Shown one piece after another: positions 9,964-18,929 of a stretch of DNA of 64,000 nucleotides (the first letter of the stretch is position 1; each line of letters opens with the position of its first letter). A program made the translations under genes and the position numbers. The notes beneath the pieces were generated by a model. That model did no database searches and had not been told where the DNA came from. It worked only from the letters and a program-made list of their open reading frames with translations. Source of the stretch: Lachnospiraceae bacterium (GTDB lineage Bacteria > Bacillota > Clostridia > Lachnospirales > Lachnospiraceae); the NCBI GenBank assembly GCA_017484135.1, contig JAFUTQ010000095.1, forward strand, positions 62,001 through 126,000, written 5' to 3'.

Positions 9964-10695
9964 ATGACCAAAAAACAATTGTTTGAAAACTTTATCGTCA
10001 ATATGGAGCGGGAACGGATCCGTCTGGGACTGACCCAGGTACAGATGGCACAAAAGCTGGATATGTCCCCATCTGCCTATAAAAAGAAGCTTTCCGGCGA
10101 AACACAGAGCATTGACCTTTATACCGCGTACCTGCTGTATCATCTGTCCGGAAAGTGGTGCTATGAGCTGATTGATGAGCCAATCAGCGGCTCCTCTGTT
10201 CTGCCAAAATACTTTTCCCTGCCGGACGCACAGAAGCAGTTCATTGAAGGACTTGTTGACTTCGAGCTATCCATTGCAAAAGAACAGCAGCAGGGAAACG
10301 ATATGATTTCCGTATTCGTTCCTACCGGAAATATGGTGGACGGCATGGTTTACGACTCGGCTCATTTTATCAAAGCAGACGTAAGCTCTTATCGGGCACA
10401 ATTTGGCGAAAACCTTCATTGCGGAATCAAAATAACCTCCAACCATCTCTACCCGGTCTATCACAAAGGTGATATTCTGTTAATCTGCCGCAAACCGCCC
10501 AGAGACGGCGATACCGGAATTTTTTTGAACAAGGAAAGCGGCACCGTCTACATCCGGAAATTCTTTCAGGCAGATCCCTGTATCCTGGAACCCATTAACG
10601 AGTACGGCGAATGCTTTACCCTTGATTTTTCCGATCAAGCCATTCTGGACAAATGGATCAAATTCGGATATGTACTGACAAAAATACGAAGTTAG
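9964..10695 (+). CDS. HTH transcriptional regulator with non-catalytic S24-like domain
   Basis: The protein is 243 aa. Residues ~8-50 form an XRE-type helix-turn-helix (LGLTQVQMAQKLDMSPSAYKKKL). Residues ~140-225 resemble the S24 LexA/CI C-terminal fold (IKITSNHLYPVYHKGDILLI, then VYIRKFF). The usual GDSM serine is absent (SNHLYP instead), so RecA-type self-cleavage looks unlikely and the domain may serve dimerisation or ligand sensing. Start ATG 9964 has GGGGGAG upstream. It is one of the few plus-strand genes, divergent from the gene at 9355 and convergent with the GGDEF gene. Confidence 0.75.
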   Translation: MTKKQLFENFIVNMERERIRLGLTQVQMAQKLDMSPSAYKKKLSGETQSIDLYTAYLLYHLSGKWCYELIDEPISGSSVLPKYFSLPDAQKQFIEGLVDFELSIAKEQQQGNDMISVFVPTGNMVDGMVYDSAHFIKADVSSYRAQFGENLHCGIKITSNHLYPVYHKGDILLICRKPPRDGDTGIFLNKESGTVYIRKFFQADPCILEPINEYGECFTLDFSDQAILDKWIKFGYVLTKIRS

Positions 10696-10707
10696 CCTGC
10701 TATCGCA

Positions 10708-10746
10708 TACGGCAGGTCTGCGCCTCTGCCGCGCTGACCTGCCGTA
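10708..10746. terminator. Stem-loop between convergent genes
   Basis: TACGGCAGGTC (10708-10718) pairs perfectly with GACCTGCCGTA (10736-10746), with an inner GCGC/GCGC pair in the loop. It sits between the converging ends of the regulator and the GGDEF gene. There is no clear T-tract, so termination is inferred from position. Confidence 0.5.
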
Positions 10747-10750
10747 ATGG

Positions 10751-13700
10751 TTACTCTTCGTAAAAAATATAGCGATGCTTGGTCGTCTTCTTGACATAAT
10801 ACATCATCTGGTCGGCCTTCTTTAAGGTTTCCTCTATTTTCTCCTTGGTCATATCCTCCTCGGTTAAAACCGTGGTTGAGATACCAATCGAGCAGGAAAG
10901 ATATTTTTCTCTCGGGATATCCACTGCCCTGCCCAGTTCTTCGGAGATCTGTCTCACAAAGCCACGCTCATGATCCAGTGCAATATAAATACTCTTTGCC
11001 GCTTCTTCAATCTCCCGGTGATCATCCGTATACAGAACCAGGATAAATTCATCTCCGCCATACCGTACCGCAAAGCCACGCGCCTCACAGATTCCCTTGA
11101 TCAGCTTTGCATACTGTTTCAGAATCAGATCTCCGACATCATGTCCGAAGGTATCATTGTAATATTTGAAGTTATCCAGATCTGCATAGAGGAAGGAAAT
11201 CTCTAAATTGCGGTTTGCCTTTTTCGCCCGCTTCATCTGAACCTCAAATTCTTCGTTGAAGCCCTGTCTGTTGTACAGTCCGGTAAGCGTATCCCGCACC
11301 GCAAGCTCCTTTAATCTGTCGTTTACAAACTGAAGCTCATTATTAATGCTGTTGATCTGGTTTCTTGCCTCGAGACGCTCCATGGCATCCAACAGCTCGC
11401 GGTACAAAAAGGTAAGTATGGACAGCTCATCCTCGTCAAACTCATATTTCTTTTCCCTGTAATTCCAGTCCAGCCCCAAATCGACCGTTGCGACAAAGAC
11501 GCTGTTCAGCTGTTCGTTGAAAAAGATCGGCGCGCAAATCCAGGTATTGATACCGGTTTTGCCGAATACATACTGAATCAGCTCCTTCTGATCCACATAT
11601 CCCTTGTCAAGTCTGGTCACTGCAAAGCCCCGCCGGTTTTTGTTAAAATAACGGACAATATATGCCGCCTTGTCGGCATTGATCCGGTAAGGAGAATCAT
11701 CATAGCGGATGACAGGCTTGCCGTTTTCAATTCGAATAAAGGTCATCGTATCCAGTTCAAAATAACTTTTTAAGGAAACCAGTGCCTCGTTTACGATCTG
11801 CTGCACGGTAGTCTCCGTGTTATTGACAAATTTCTGCCAGATTCCCAGAAAATCCACCTGCTTTTTCTGCTCCAGAAAGCGCTTGTGCATTCCCTGACTG
11901 ATCGAGCGGTCAATGATGCGGTCAATAATTCCGCTGTCAAGCTCCAGATCATACCGCTCCGGTTCGTAGGTCTCGTTCGCAAGCGCGGCGCGCAAAATCT
12001 GTGCCTTGCGCTCGCATTTCTTTTCCTCGCAAAATTGCAGTGCCTGTTTCAAAACCTTCTTTGCCCGATCCTCGAGCTTTAATTTTCTGCAAATCTCGGC
12101 GTATCCCAATGCAAAAATCGGGCGATTCAAAAATTCGCTGCCCTTGGAACGATCCATATACTTCCGGGCCCGGTCCATGGTCTTGATCGCTTCCTTGGTC
12201 TGCCCCTCGTGATCCTGCAGCAGTCCTTTGAGAAAGAAGTGCAAAAACAGATCATCATCCCAGAGATGAATGATTCCCTTGTCATTCTCCTCCAGCTCAA
12301 TAATGTTTCCCAGAAACTGTTCTACACGCTGTGCATACATCTTGCAGCTGTAAAAAACCCCCATTCGGTAACAGCAGTATGCCCGCAGTCCGTATATCTT
12401 GGAAATATTGCATACCCGCACAGTATTGGAACGCATAATACGCACGATGCGCAGACATGCGCCAAGCTGGGCATCCGCCGCCTCGTATTCCCCGGCAAGA
12501 ACAGAGTTGATCGCCATGTTGTACAACGTTTCATTGATGTACTCGATATCGTTTAATTTTCCAAAGATCGACAGCGCTTTTCTGAAATATTCGTTTGCCT
12601 GCTGATGTTCCTCTATCGTGCAGCAGGTATAGCCCATGCCGTTGAAAACACAGCCCTCCTCCACCGCATCCTTGTTCCGCTTCACAATCTCGTAGTACTT
12701 GTCATAAAAATACTGTACGACCTCATGATAGCCATTCATAGAGGCAAGCATGATGTTTTTCTTGTATGCGGCAATCAGAAACTGATCGTTGCCGATGGCC
12801 GTCGCAATCTTGATTCCCTTGTTAAAGTTCGGCAGCATGGTCTCCAGCGCATCTACCGTTTCGTAGCGTTCCACGGCATTGTCAAATCCATAGACAAAAA
12901 TATGCGCCATATGGTTATAAAATCCATATTCCTCTGTCTTTCGCAAGAGCCTGCGGCTTTCCTCATCGCCATCGCCCAGGCACCAGACATTCGTCCAGCC
13001 CTCAAAACGAATCATGTACTTCAACAGCTCCAGTCGGAACGTATAAAGAGGATTCTTCAGTTCCTCGCACACCGGCTGACAGCGCTCAATCTGCTGCAGC
13101 GCCTGTTCGTTCTGATAGGTCAGCATATATGCCTCTGCCAAAAGCATATAATAACGGTACTCCCACTCCTGATTATGCACGACCTCCAGAATGAGTCTCA
13201 TCCCGTCACAGTACTGAAGCGCATCCAACCCCTTGTGGAGACACATGGCAACCTTTGCATACAGCTCCAGATACAGAAATTTATACTTGAGGGAGACATA
13301 CACCTTCTCAATTTCAAATTTGTGGTAAAGGAAATTCAGATAATATTCCGCCTGCTCCAGTGCAAGCATATAATACATATTACTGAGTTCGCTGTAATAT
13401 TTTTCCAGCTTCCGGCCGTTAAATTCAAATCCGGGATTGATCTCCCTGCTCAGAACCATTGCATCCAGCGTCCAGTCTACCGTATAGTCCCGCTCCTCCA
13501 TGTATTGCAGAAATTTCTGCCATGTATCCCTGCTGTACGCCAGCTCCGGTGCAGACTCATTGTAGGTGGCAAGAATTACAAGGTTTGAATTGGGCTGCTC
13601 GGAAATCAGTTTCATGATCAGATCCACAGTGGATTTTCCCGCAGCATGAATTTTGTTCAGTACCAGAAACAGCGGCTTTTCCTGTGCGAAATACCCCAGC

Positions 13701-14119
13701 ATGCGCAAAATCTCTTCCTGCATACGCCGTTCCTCATACTCAATTTCATCCATCAGCATGGTTTCCTGCCGACTGCATATTCCCGTCTCCAAATAAGACT
13801 GAAAGATTGTCCGGTGCAATGGATACACTTGATTTTTGTCCAGAAATTCCTCCAGCGAGGGTTCCTTCGCCCCTTCATACAGCTTCTTAATCCATCCCAT
13901 GAACGGTTCATAGGCCGTCAGCATGTTCGAAATATCAAATGAGTGATACAAAAACTGCGCCTGCGTTCTCATTCCCGCTAAAGTTTTGACATACGCCTCC
14001 TCCAGATCAAAGGTGTTGTAATGCTTGATCAGCAGAACATTGTTGTCCGACTGTCCCAGATTCTGCAGCAGTGAATCCACCAATCCGGGAATGTAATCAT
14101 CATATACGGTTCCGGTCAT
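10751..14119 (-). CDS. Large TPR-GAF-GGDEF protein, probable diguanylate cyclase
   Basis: About 1,122 aa. The N-terminal ~250 residues resemble a degenerate STAND/AAA-type module (LNKIHAAGKSTVDL, then NLVILATYNES). Residues ~280-720 are helical TPR-like repeats, ~760-930 a GAF-like sensor, ~930-965 a coiled coil, and the C-terminus a GGDEF domain with intact active site RYGGDEFILVLY. It should make cyclic di-GMP, which controls motility or adhesion. The domain order resembles that of MalT/AfsR-like kinases in which the output is replaced by a cyclase. In-frame starts exist up to a TTG at 14146; the ATG at 14119 is preceded by GGGGGATGATGAT and is preferred, with moderate certainty. Confidence 0.88.
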   Translation of the reverse strand: MTGTVYDDYIPGLVDSLLQNLGQSDNNVLLIKHYNTFDLEEAYVKTLAGMRTQAQFLYHSFDISNMLTAYEPFMGWIKKLYEGAKEPSLEEFLDKNQVYPLHRTIFQSYLETGICSRQETMLMDEIEYEERRMQEEILRMLGYFAQEKPLFLVLNKIHAAGKSTVDLIMKLISEQPNSNLVILATYNESAPELAYSRDTWQKFLQYMEERDYTVDWTLDAMVLSREINPGFEFNGRKLEKYYSELSNMYYMLALEQAEYYLNFLYHKFEIEKVYVSLKYKFLYLELYAKVAMCLHKGLDALQYCDGMRLILEVVHNQEWEYRYYMLLAEAYMLTYQNEQALQQIERCQPVCEELKNPLYTFRLELLKYMIRFEGWTNVWCLGDGDEESRRLLRKTEEYGFYNHMAHIFVYGFDNAVERYETVDALETMLPNFNKGIKIATAIGNDQFLIAAYKKNIMLASMNGYHEVVQYFYDKYYEIVKRNKDAVEEGCVFNGMGYTCCTIEEHQQANEYFRKALSIFGKLNDIEYINETLYNMAINSVLAGEYEAADAQLGACLRIVRIMRSNTVRVCNISKIYGLRAYCCYRMGVFYSCKMYAQRVEQFLGNIIELEENDKGIIHLWDDDLFLHFFLKGLLQDHEGQTKEAIKTMDRARKYMDRSKGSEFLNRPIFALGYAEICRKLKLEDRAKKVLKQALQFCEEKKCERKAQILRAALANETYEPERYDLELDSGIIDRIIDRSISQGMHKRFLEQKKQVDFLGIWQKFVNNTETTVQQIVNEALVSLKSYFELDTMTFIRIENGKPVIRYDDSPYRINADKAAYIVRYFNKNRRGFAVTRLDKGYVDQKELIQYVFGKTGINTWICAPIFFNEQLNSVFVATVDLGLDWNYREKKYEFDEDELSILTFLYRELLDAMERLEARNQINSINNELQFVNDRLKELAVRDTLTGLYNRQGFNEEFEVQMKRAKKANRNLEISFLYADLDNFKYYNDTFGHDVGDLILKQYAKLIKGICEARGFAVRYGGDEFILVLYTDDHREIEEAAKSIYIALDHERGFVRQISEELGRAVDIPREKYLSCSIGISTTVLTEEDMTKEKIEETLKKADQMMYYVKKTTKHRYIFYEE

Positions 14120-14167
14120 ATCATCATCCCCCATCTTACCCATCAATTTATGCTGATTTTATCATAT

Positions 14168-15907
14168 TCAATTGAGCTTTTCAACATTGTGTATGTTTTT
14201 CAGTTCACGAATCAGTCCCAGAACATAATCCACGCCTGCTGCCAGATCAACCGACTCCTGCACAGTCTTATCTCTTGTCGTTACCTCGATTTTATTTTCT
14301 TTCAGATTTCTCGGACTCACAACCACACGGATCGGTACCCCGATCAAATCCGCATCTGCAAACATCTGCCCGGCGCGAACGCCCTCTCTGTCGTCATAGA
14401 TCACTTCCGCTCCGGCTTCCTGCAGCTTCTCATATAAATCATCCGCCACCGCTTTTGTCTCCGTATCATCCGGACGGATACAGCACAGATGCACCTCCCA
14501 CGGCGCAATCGAGATTGGCCAGATGGGACCGTATTCGTCATGCTTTGCCTCACAGATCGATGCCGCCAGACGTCCCACACCGATTCCGTAACAGCCCATC
14601 ACCGGATAATGCAGGGAACCGTCTGCATCCACATACTGCATATTCATGCTCTTGGTATACTTGGTCCCAAGCTGGAAGATATTTCCCACCTCAATACCTC
14701 TCTTGATGGTCAGCGCCGACTTGCCGCAGCATGGGCAGATTCCTCCCTCTTTTACCTTTGCGATATCTACATACTCTGCCTGCCCAAGGTCGCGCGCTAA
14801 GTTCAGTCCGATATAATGACAGCCCTCTTTATTTGCTCCCGCCACCAGACTGTCGATTCCCTGTAAGGACAGATCCAGATAGTATGTTACCTGATCCGAG
14901 ATCTGATAAGGACCGATGTAGCCTGCCACCAGCGGAGCATCCGCTGTAATGTCGGCAGGATGAATCTCCTCTCCTACCAGATTGCGCAGCTTGGTTTCAT
15001 TGACTTCGTAATCCCCCCGCACAAAGGCCACCACAAAAGAATCATCTGCGTTTTTCTGGTATACCACCGCTTTGCAGGAGCCGGTGATATCGCTTTTTAA
15101 GAACGCGCAGACTTCCTCAATCGTCTTACAATCCGGCGTCTCCACACATTCCAGCGGCTGCGTCTGTTCCCGTGGTTCGTTATGTACAATATTTTTTGCC
15201 GCTTCCATATTGGAGCGATAATCACACGCTGTACATAATACGATCGAATCCTCTCCCACTTCGTTGAGCAGCATATACTCATGGGACACGCTTCCTCCCA
15301 TCATGCCGGAATCCGAAGCAACCGTGACAACCTCGGGAACCCCTGCTCTCTGAAAGATCCGATTGTATGCATCATAGCATTTCTGATAATAGTCCTCCAG
15401 ATCCTCCTGTGAGGTATGAAAGGAGTATGCATCCTTCATGGTAAATTCCCGCACCCGAATCATACCGGCTCTCGGTCTCGCCTCATCGCGGAATTTTCTC
15501 TGAATCTGATAAATCATAAACGGATACTGCTGATAGGAGCGTCCGTATTCTCTTACCAGATGAACCGCCGCTTCCTCATGGGTCATGCCAAGCACCAGAT
15601 TCGAACGGTTGCGGTCGGAAAAACGCACCAGTTCGCTCCCGATACTGGTATATCTGCCGGATTCCTCCCACAGCTCCGCAGGCATTACCACCGGAAACAG
15701 TACCTCCTGCCCGTCAATCTTGTCCATTTCCTCCCGGATGATCTGTTCAATCTTTTTTGTCACCCTGCGTAAAATCGGGAACTCGGAATAGATTCCGTTT
15801 GCGACATATTTCATATATCCGCCGCGCACCATCAATGCATGACTGTCTATGAGACAGTCTGCCGGTCTCTCCTTAAATCTCAGTCCCACCAAGCTCTTTA
15901 CTTTCAT
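14168..15907 (-). CDS. proS: Prolyl-tRNA synthetase, prokaryote type
   Basis: 579 aa, class II aminoacyl-tRNA synthetase that charges tRNA-Pro. Motif 2 (FRDEARPRAGMIRVREFTMK) is near residue 136 and motif 3 (GCYGIGVGRLAAS) near residue 445. The ~200-residue insertion between motifs 2 and 3 is the editing (INS) domain that hydrolyses Ala-tRNA-Pro and defines the bacterial form. The anticodon-binding domain is C-terminal. Start ATG with GAGGAAG upstream. No T-box leader is visible: cloverleaf copy B lies only 45 bp upstream, leaving no room for a normal T-box. Confidence 0.97.
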   Translation of the reverse strand: MKVKSLVGLRFKERPADCLIDSHALMVRGGYMKYVANGIYSEFPILRRVTKKIEQIIREEMDKIDGQEVLFPVVMPAELWEESGRYTSIGSELVRFSDRNRSNLVLGMTHEEAAVHLVREYGRSYQQYPFMIYQIQRKFRDEARPRAGMIRVREFTMKDAYSFHTSQEDLEDYYQKCYDAYNRIFQRAGVPEVVTVASDSGMMGGSVSHEYMLLNEVGEDSIVLCTACDYRSNMEAAKNIVHNEPREQTQPLECVETPDCKTIEEVCAFLKSDITGSCKAVVYQKNADDSFVVAFVRGDYEVNETKLRNLVGEEIHPADITADAPLVAGYIGPYQISDQVTYYLDLSLQGIDSLVAGANKEGCHYIGLNLARDLGQAEYVDIAKVKEGGICPCCGKSALTIKRGIEVGNIFQLGTKYTKSMNMQYVDADGSLHYPVMGCYGIGVGRLAASICEAKHDEYGPIWPISIAPWEVHLCCIRPDDTETKAVADDLYEKLQEAGAEVIYDDREGVRAGQMFADADLIGVPIRVVVSPRNLKENKIEVTTRDKTVQESVDLAAGVDYVLGLIRELKNIHNVEKLN

Positions 15908-15952
15908 TGTTTTCTTCCTCTTTCTTTGACATGTCTTATTGATTATATATGT

Positions 15953-16099
15953 ATGATAATGGAGTCAAAAGGTCCTGCCGACTTAGTCGGCAGAGACTTT
16001 TTGCACAAGAATCGTTTTGGAAAGTGCACTTTCCAAAGCGATTCTTGTGCAAAGTGTTCCCATCGTTTCACGATGGGAACCTTTTGACCCCATTATCAT
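15953..16099. repeat. Cloverleaf palindromic element, copy B (reverse order)
   Basis: Outer arms 15953-15972 and 16080-16099 (20 nt, one mismatch). Inside, in reverse order: hairpin 3 (CTGCCGAC / GTCGGCAG, 15975-15993), hairpin 2 (TTTGGAAAGTGCACTTTCCAAA dyad around 16027, TTTGCACAAG / CTTGTGCAAA base) and hairpin 1 (TTCCCATCG / CGATGGGAA, about 16057-16079). Both small hairpins carry a pair of compensating changes relative to the other copies. The right arm overlaps the stop codon of the AAA+ gene (16096-16098). Confidence 0.9.
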
Positions 16100-17583
16100 G
16101 AGTCCAACAGCTCCTGCACCATCTTTGCATCAAATACTACTTCCGATACATGATTTACCTCAATCTGATACAATGCATTTGCCGCCATATGCTCTGCCGC
16201 CTGCTCCAGATCACGAATACCGGAGGTGCCGGCATATTTTTCGACCACTGCATCCAGTGCGTCCTCTGTCACTACACACTCATGTTCCATCAGTCCCATA
16301 TGCTTCAAAACCTTCGGCAGGGCAAATTTTGAGAAGATAATTTTCTTTTCCTCGGGGGTGTAATCCGGAATATCAATCACGGCGAAGCGCGACATCAACG
16401 GAGCGCTGATCTGGCTCCTGTCATTTGCCGTAGCGATGGGATACACGCCCACGGTCGGTATCATGCATTCGATATAGTTATCGGTAAAGCCAAGGTTGTC
16501 CAGCAAGGTAAGCAATACATCTGCGGGATTGCCGTTTCCCTTGCCGGAGGCAGCCTTATCCAGCTCATTGATGATGAATACCAGATTGGAGGCTCCCGCC
16601 ATAGAAAATGCCTCCATAATAATTCCCGGCTTTGCATTGCCATAAATGCGGGAACTTCCGGTCAGCTGCTCCGGATCGCTGATGGAGCTCATATCCAACG
16701 TCGTCCACGGAAGCTTTAAGATCCGCGCAACCGCATAGGCAATCTGGGACTTTCCGGTTCCGGCAGGGCCGATCAAAAGCAACCCATACGCAGGCAGGGT
16801 GTGGGTGCGGTTGATCTGTATGATTGTCTCGATAATCCGCTGCTTCACACGTTCCATTCCGTAAAGCTCTTCATCTAAAATGCGACGCGCCTCCCGGGGA
16901 TCGATGGATTCGAAATAGTTATTTTTCCAATGGATATTCATCATGATGGACAGCGCCCGCTGTGCATGGCGCCTTTCCTCCGCGGACACCTCATGAGAAC
17001 GCGCCACCGCCAGATTTCTCTGTGCCCAGATCCGGATATTGTCCGGCATCGTCCTGCCTGCACAGGTCATAAAATCTGTGATGCTCTGCAGACTGGTAAG
17101 CCGCATCTCATCCCCGGTCTCCTCGATATCCTCGTCCTCTGTTTCTTCAGCAGGCGCACTGCTTGCCAGCAGACGTTCCAGCATAAACTGTAGGAATCCA
17201 TCCTCGGCGGAAAGCTTCGTTCCGCCTCCGAAGGCCATTTCACGAATTTTGTATACTGCATATCCGTCCTCCCGGTTTTCACCGGACAGTCGGACATTGA
17301 TGTGATTTTCTCCCAGCCAGCGCAGCAGGCTGACAAATCGCGCATCGATCCTTAAAATATCTGCGCAGACCACTCCATCCTCCTCCTGAAACTCAAAGGT
17401 GGTTTTTTTGACCGGATTGGTAACCACTCCGCAGGCGTGATGCTTCCACTTCCGCGCATGATTGTCCAACACGAAAAGCGGTTTTTCCGGCGTTGGTGTC
17501 GTTTCATCGGAGCGAAAGGTTATGTAGGTACACTCCCCGTTTTTCTTTTCCTCCGGTGTATGTTTGAAATCAAATACAGGCAT
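16096..17583 (-). CDS. Lon-like AAA+ ATPase without protease domain
   Basis: 495 aa. The N-terminal ~150 residues are uncharacterised. The AAA+ module follows a Lon-like linker (ELYGMERVKQRIIE): Walker A GPAGTGKSQIAYAVA near residue 268, Walker B FIINELDK near 335, sensor/arginine region MSRFAVIDIP near 400. It resembles the ATPase of Lon, but the chain ends where the Ser-Lys protease would begin, so it probably remodels proteins rather than degrading them. It is probably co-directional with ldh upstream (gap 28 bp). Its stop codon lies inside cloverleaf copy B. Confidence 0.8.
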   Translation of the reverse strand: MPVFDFKHTPEEKKNGECTYITFRSDETTPTPEKPLFVLDNHARKWKHHACGVVTNPVKKTTFEFQEEDGVVCADILRIDARFVSLLRWLGENHINVRLSGENREDGYAVYKIREMAFGGGTKLSAEDGFLQFMLERLLASSAPAEETEDEDIEETGDEMRLTSLQSITDFMTCAGRTMPDNIRIWAQRNLAVARSHEVSAEERRHAQRALSIMMNIHWKNNYFESIDPREARRILDEELYGMERVKQRIIETIIQINRTHTLPAYGLLLIGPAGTGKSQIAYAVARILKLPWTTLDMSSISDPEQLTGSSRIYGNAKPGIIMEAFSMAGASNLVFIINELDKAASGKGNGNPADVLLTLLDNLGFTDNYIECMIPTVGVYPIATANDRSQISAPLMSRFAVIDIPDYTPEEKKIIFSKFALPKVLKHMGLMEHECVVTEDALDAVVEKYAGTSGIRDLEQAAEHMAANALYQIEVNHVSEVVFDAKMVQELLDS

Positions 17584-17611
17584 GATTTTCTCCTCGTTGC
17601 GTTTATCAAAA

Positions 17612-18556
17612 TCAGAGATCTAAGCCATCCAGGATTCCCTTCAAAACATTTCCGGATTCCTGCAGACTGTGAATTTCTTCCTCGCTCAGCCGAATGGGCA
17701 CTTTGTTTTCGATTCCGTTTTTTCCTACGATGCAGGGCATACTCAAAACAACTCCATCGATTCCGTATTCCCCATGCATCGCGGTAGATACAGGAATAAT
17801 GGACTTCTCATCCCGGACGATGACCTCACAGATTCTTCGAACCGCCATGGCTACGCCAAAATAGGTGGCATGCTTTCTCTGAATGATCTCGTAGGCGCTG
17901 TTCTTTACTTCCTCTGCAATCCGTCTCATGGATTCCTCGTGCTGATAATGTCCGCGCATCTCGCAGAAATCATTCAGCGGAATACCGGATACATTGGCGC
18001 TGCTCCACGCAGCAATCTCACTGTCTCCATGCTCTCCGATGATAAACGCATGGACACTTCTGCTGTCCACATCCAGATGCTGCCCCAGATTGTACTTTAA
18101 CCTTCCGGTGTCGAGCACGGTTCCCGAGCCAATCACCTGATTTTCCGGCAGCCCGGACAGCTTTTGCGCCACATGTGTCAGAATATCCACCGGGTTTGCC
18201 ACGATGAGCAATATTCCGTCAAAATTCCGTTTTACGATCTCGGGAATGATCTGCTTGAAGATCCCGACGTTTTTATTAACCAGATCCAGTCTCGTCTCTC
18301 CCGGCTTCTGGTTTGCTCCCGCCGTCACGATGACGATTCCTGCATCCTTGACATCATCATAGCTGCCCGCATAGACCTGCATCTGTCTTGCAAACGGGAT
18401 ACCGTGACTGATGTCCATCGCCTCTCCCTCTGCCTTGCTCTCATCTGCATCAATCATCGCGATTTCCGAGAAAAGCCCGCTCTGCATCAAACTGAACACA
18501 GAGGCGGAACCCACAAACCCGCATCCTACCATAACCGCTTTCCTGTAATTGATCAT
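17612..18556 (-). CDS. ldh: L-lactate dehydrogenase
   Basis: 314 aa, interconverting pyruvate and lactate with NAD(H). Seen: Rossmann motif VGCGFVGSASVF near residue 10, substrate-loop residues around AGANQKPGETRLDL, ANPVDILT, and the catalytic IGEHGDSE with its histidine. The Arg/Gln pattern (Q in NQKPGETR) fits lactate rather than malate dehydrogenase. In-frame codons extend upstream to 18634, but the ATG at 18556 has a strong GGAGG and matches family N-termini. Confidence 0.95.
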   Translation of the reverse strand: MINYRKAVMVGCGFVGSASVFSLMQSGLFSEIAMIDADESKAEGEAMDISHGIPFARQMQVYAGSYDDVKDAGIVIVTAGANQKPGETRLDLVNKNVGIFKQIIPEIVKRNFDGILLIVANPVDILTHVAQKLSGLPENQVIGSGTVLDTGRLKYNLGQHLDVDSRSVHAFIIGEHGDSEIAAWSSANVSGIPLNDFCEMRGHYQHEESMRRIAEEVKNSAYEIIQRKHATYFGVAMAVRRICEVIVRDEKSIIPVSTAMHGEYGIDGVVLSMPCIVGKNGIENKVPIRLSEEEIHSLQESGNVLKGILDGLDL

Positions 18557-18641
18557 TTCGAATCCCCTCCTGTTATAAAGTTTCAATTGCTGTAATTTTA
18601 GCATAACCGATTCATTCATTAATTGCTGCTCCAATTGACAG

Positions 18642-18670
18642 TTTACAAGTAATCCAAATCATGCTATAAT
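18642..18670 (+). promoter_or_regulatory. Promoter of the antitoxin RNA
   Basis: TTTACA (18642-18647), exactly 17 bases, then a perfect TATAAT (18665-18670) on the plus strand. It points into a short terminated transcript rather than an ORF. Confidence 0.8.
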
Positions 18671-18675
18671 CTGAT

Positions 18676-18705
18676 AAAAGGAACAACCGCCCACAAGGGG
18701 GTTGA
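18676..18705 (-). terminator. Terminator of the toxin mRNA
   Basis: On the minus strand CAACC-CCC and GGG-C-GGTTG form a stem with one bulge and a short TTGT loop, followed by TTCCTTTT. Together with the stem-loop at 18719-18766 it would end the toxin transcript. Confidence 0.55.
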
Positions 18706-18762
18706 CCAGTTAGGAAGATAGCAAAGCCACCCTAAACCGTCCAAAGTATCAGGGTGGTTTTT
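18677..18762 (+). ncRNA. Antisense RNA of a type I toxin-antitoxin system (RatA/SR-like)
   Basis: A transcript from the promoter at 18642-18670 would start near 18677 and stop at the hairpin CCACCCT (18727-18733) / AGGGTGG (18751-18757) followed by TTTTT. It contains no convincing ORF. It is complementary to the 3' untranslated part of the toxin mRNA on the other strand. A 3'-to-3' overlap of this kind is the arrangement of txpA/RatA and bsrG/SR4 in Bacillus. Start and end are inferred from promoter and terminator. Confidence 0.75.
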
Positions 18763-18773
18763 GCTATGTAAGG

Positions 18774-18863
18774 CTACTTACAAAACGTAAACACGAATGT
18801 AAGCAATGCCAAAAGGAAAAGACCAAAGGTCAACAAATCCATAAAATCAAAATGATTTTTCAT
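18774..18863 (-). CDS. Type I toxin: 29-aa hydrophobic holin-like peptide
   Basis: The 29-residue peptide starts MKNHFDFMDLLTFG, continues as one leucine/phenylalanine-rich membrane helix, and ends TFCK. This is the pattern of the small membrane toxins of Firmicutes type I systems (TxpA, BsrG and so-called putative holin-like toxins), which damage the membrane when translated. ATG 18863 has GGGGGTG six bases upstream. That ribosome site is next to a small hairpin (ATTCCAAAAGAAT), which could restrain translation. The gene has its own promoter, and the antisense RNA lies opposite its 3' UTR. The name rests on size, composition and locus architecture; exact family membership needs a search. Confidence 0.8.
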   Translation of the reverse strand: MKNHFDFMDLLTFGLFLLALLTFVFTFCK

Positions 18864-18929
18864 AGGCATCACCCCCATTCTTTTGGAATGAGGTCAACAC
18901 ACCCTGTAACACGATTGTTCCTTAACAGG

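Noticed and set aside
15908..16095. T-box riboswitch before proS
   Set aside because: The space is occupied by cloverleaf copy B, and the T-box sequence and specifier stem are not seen.
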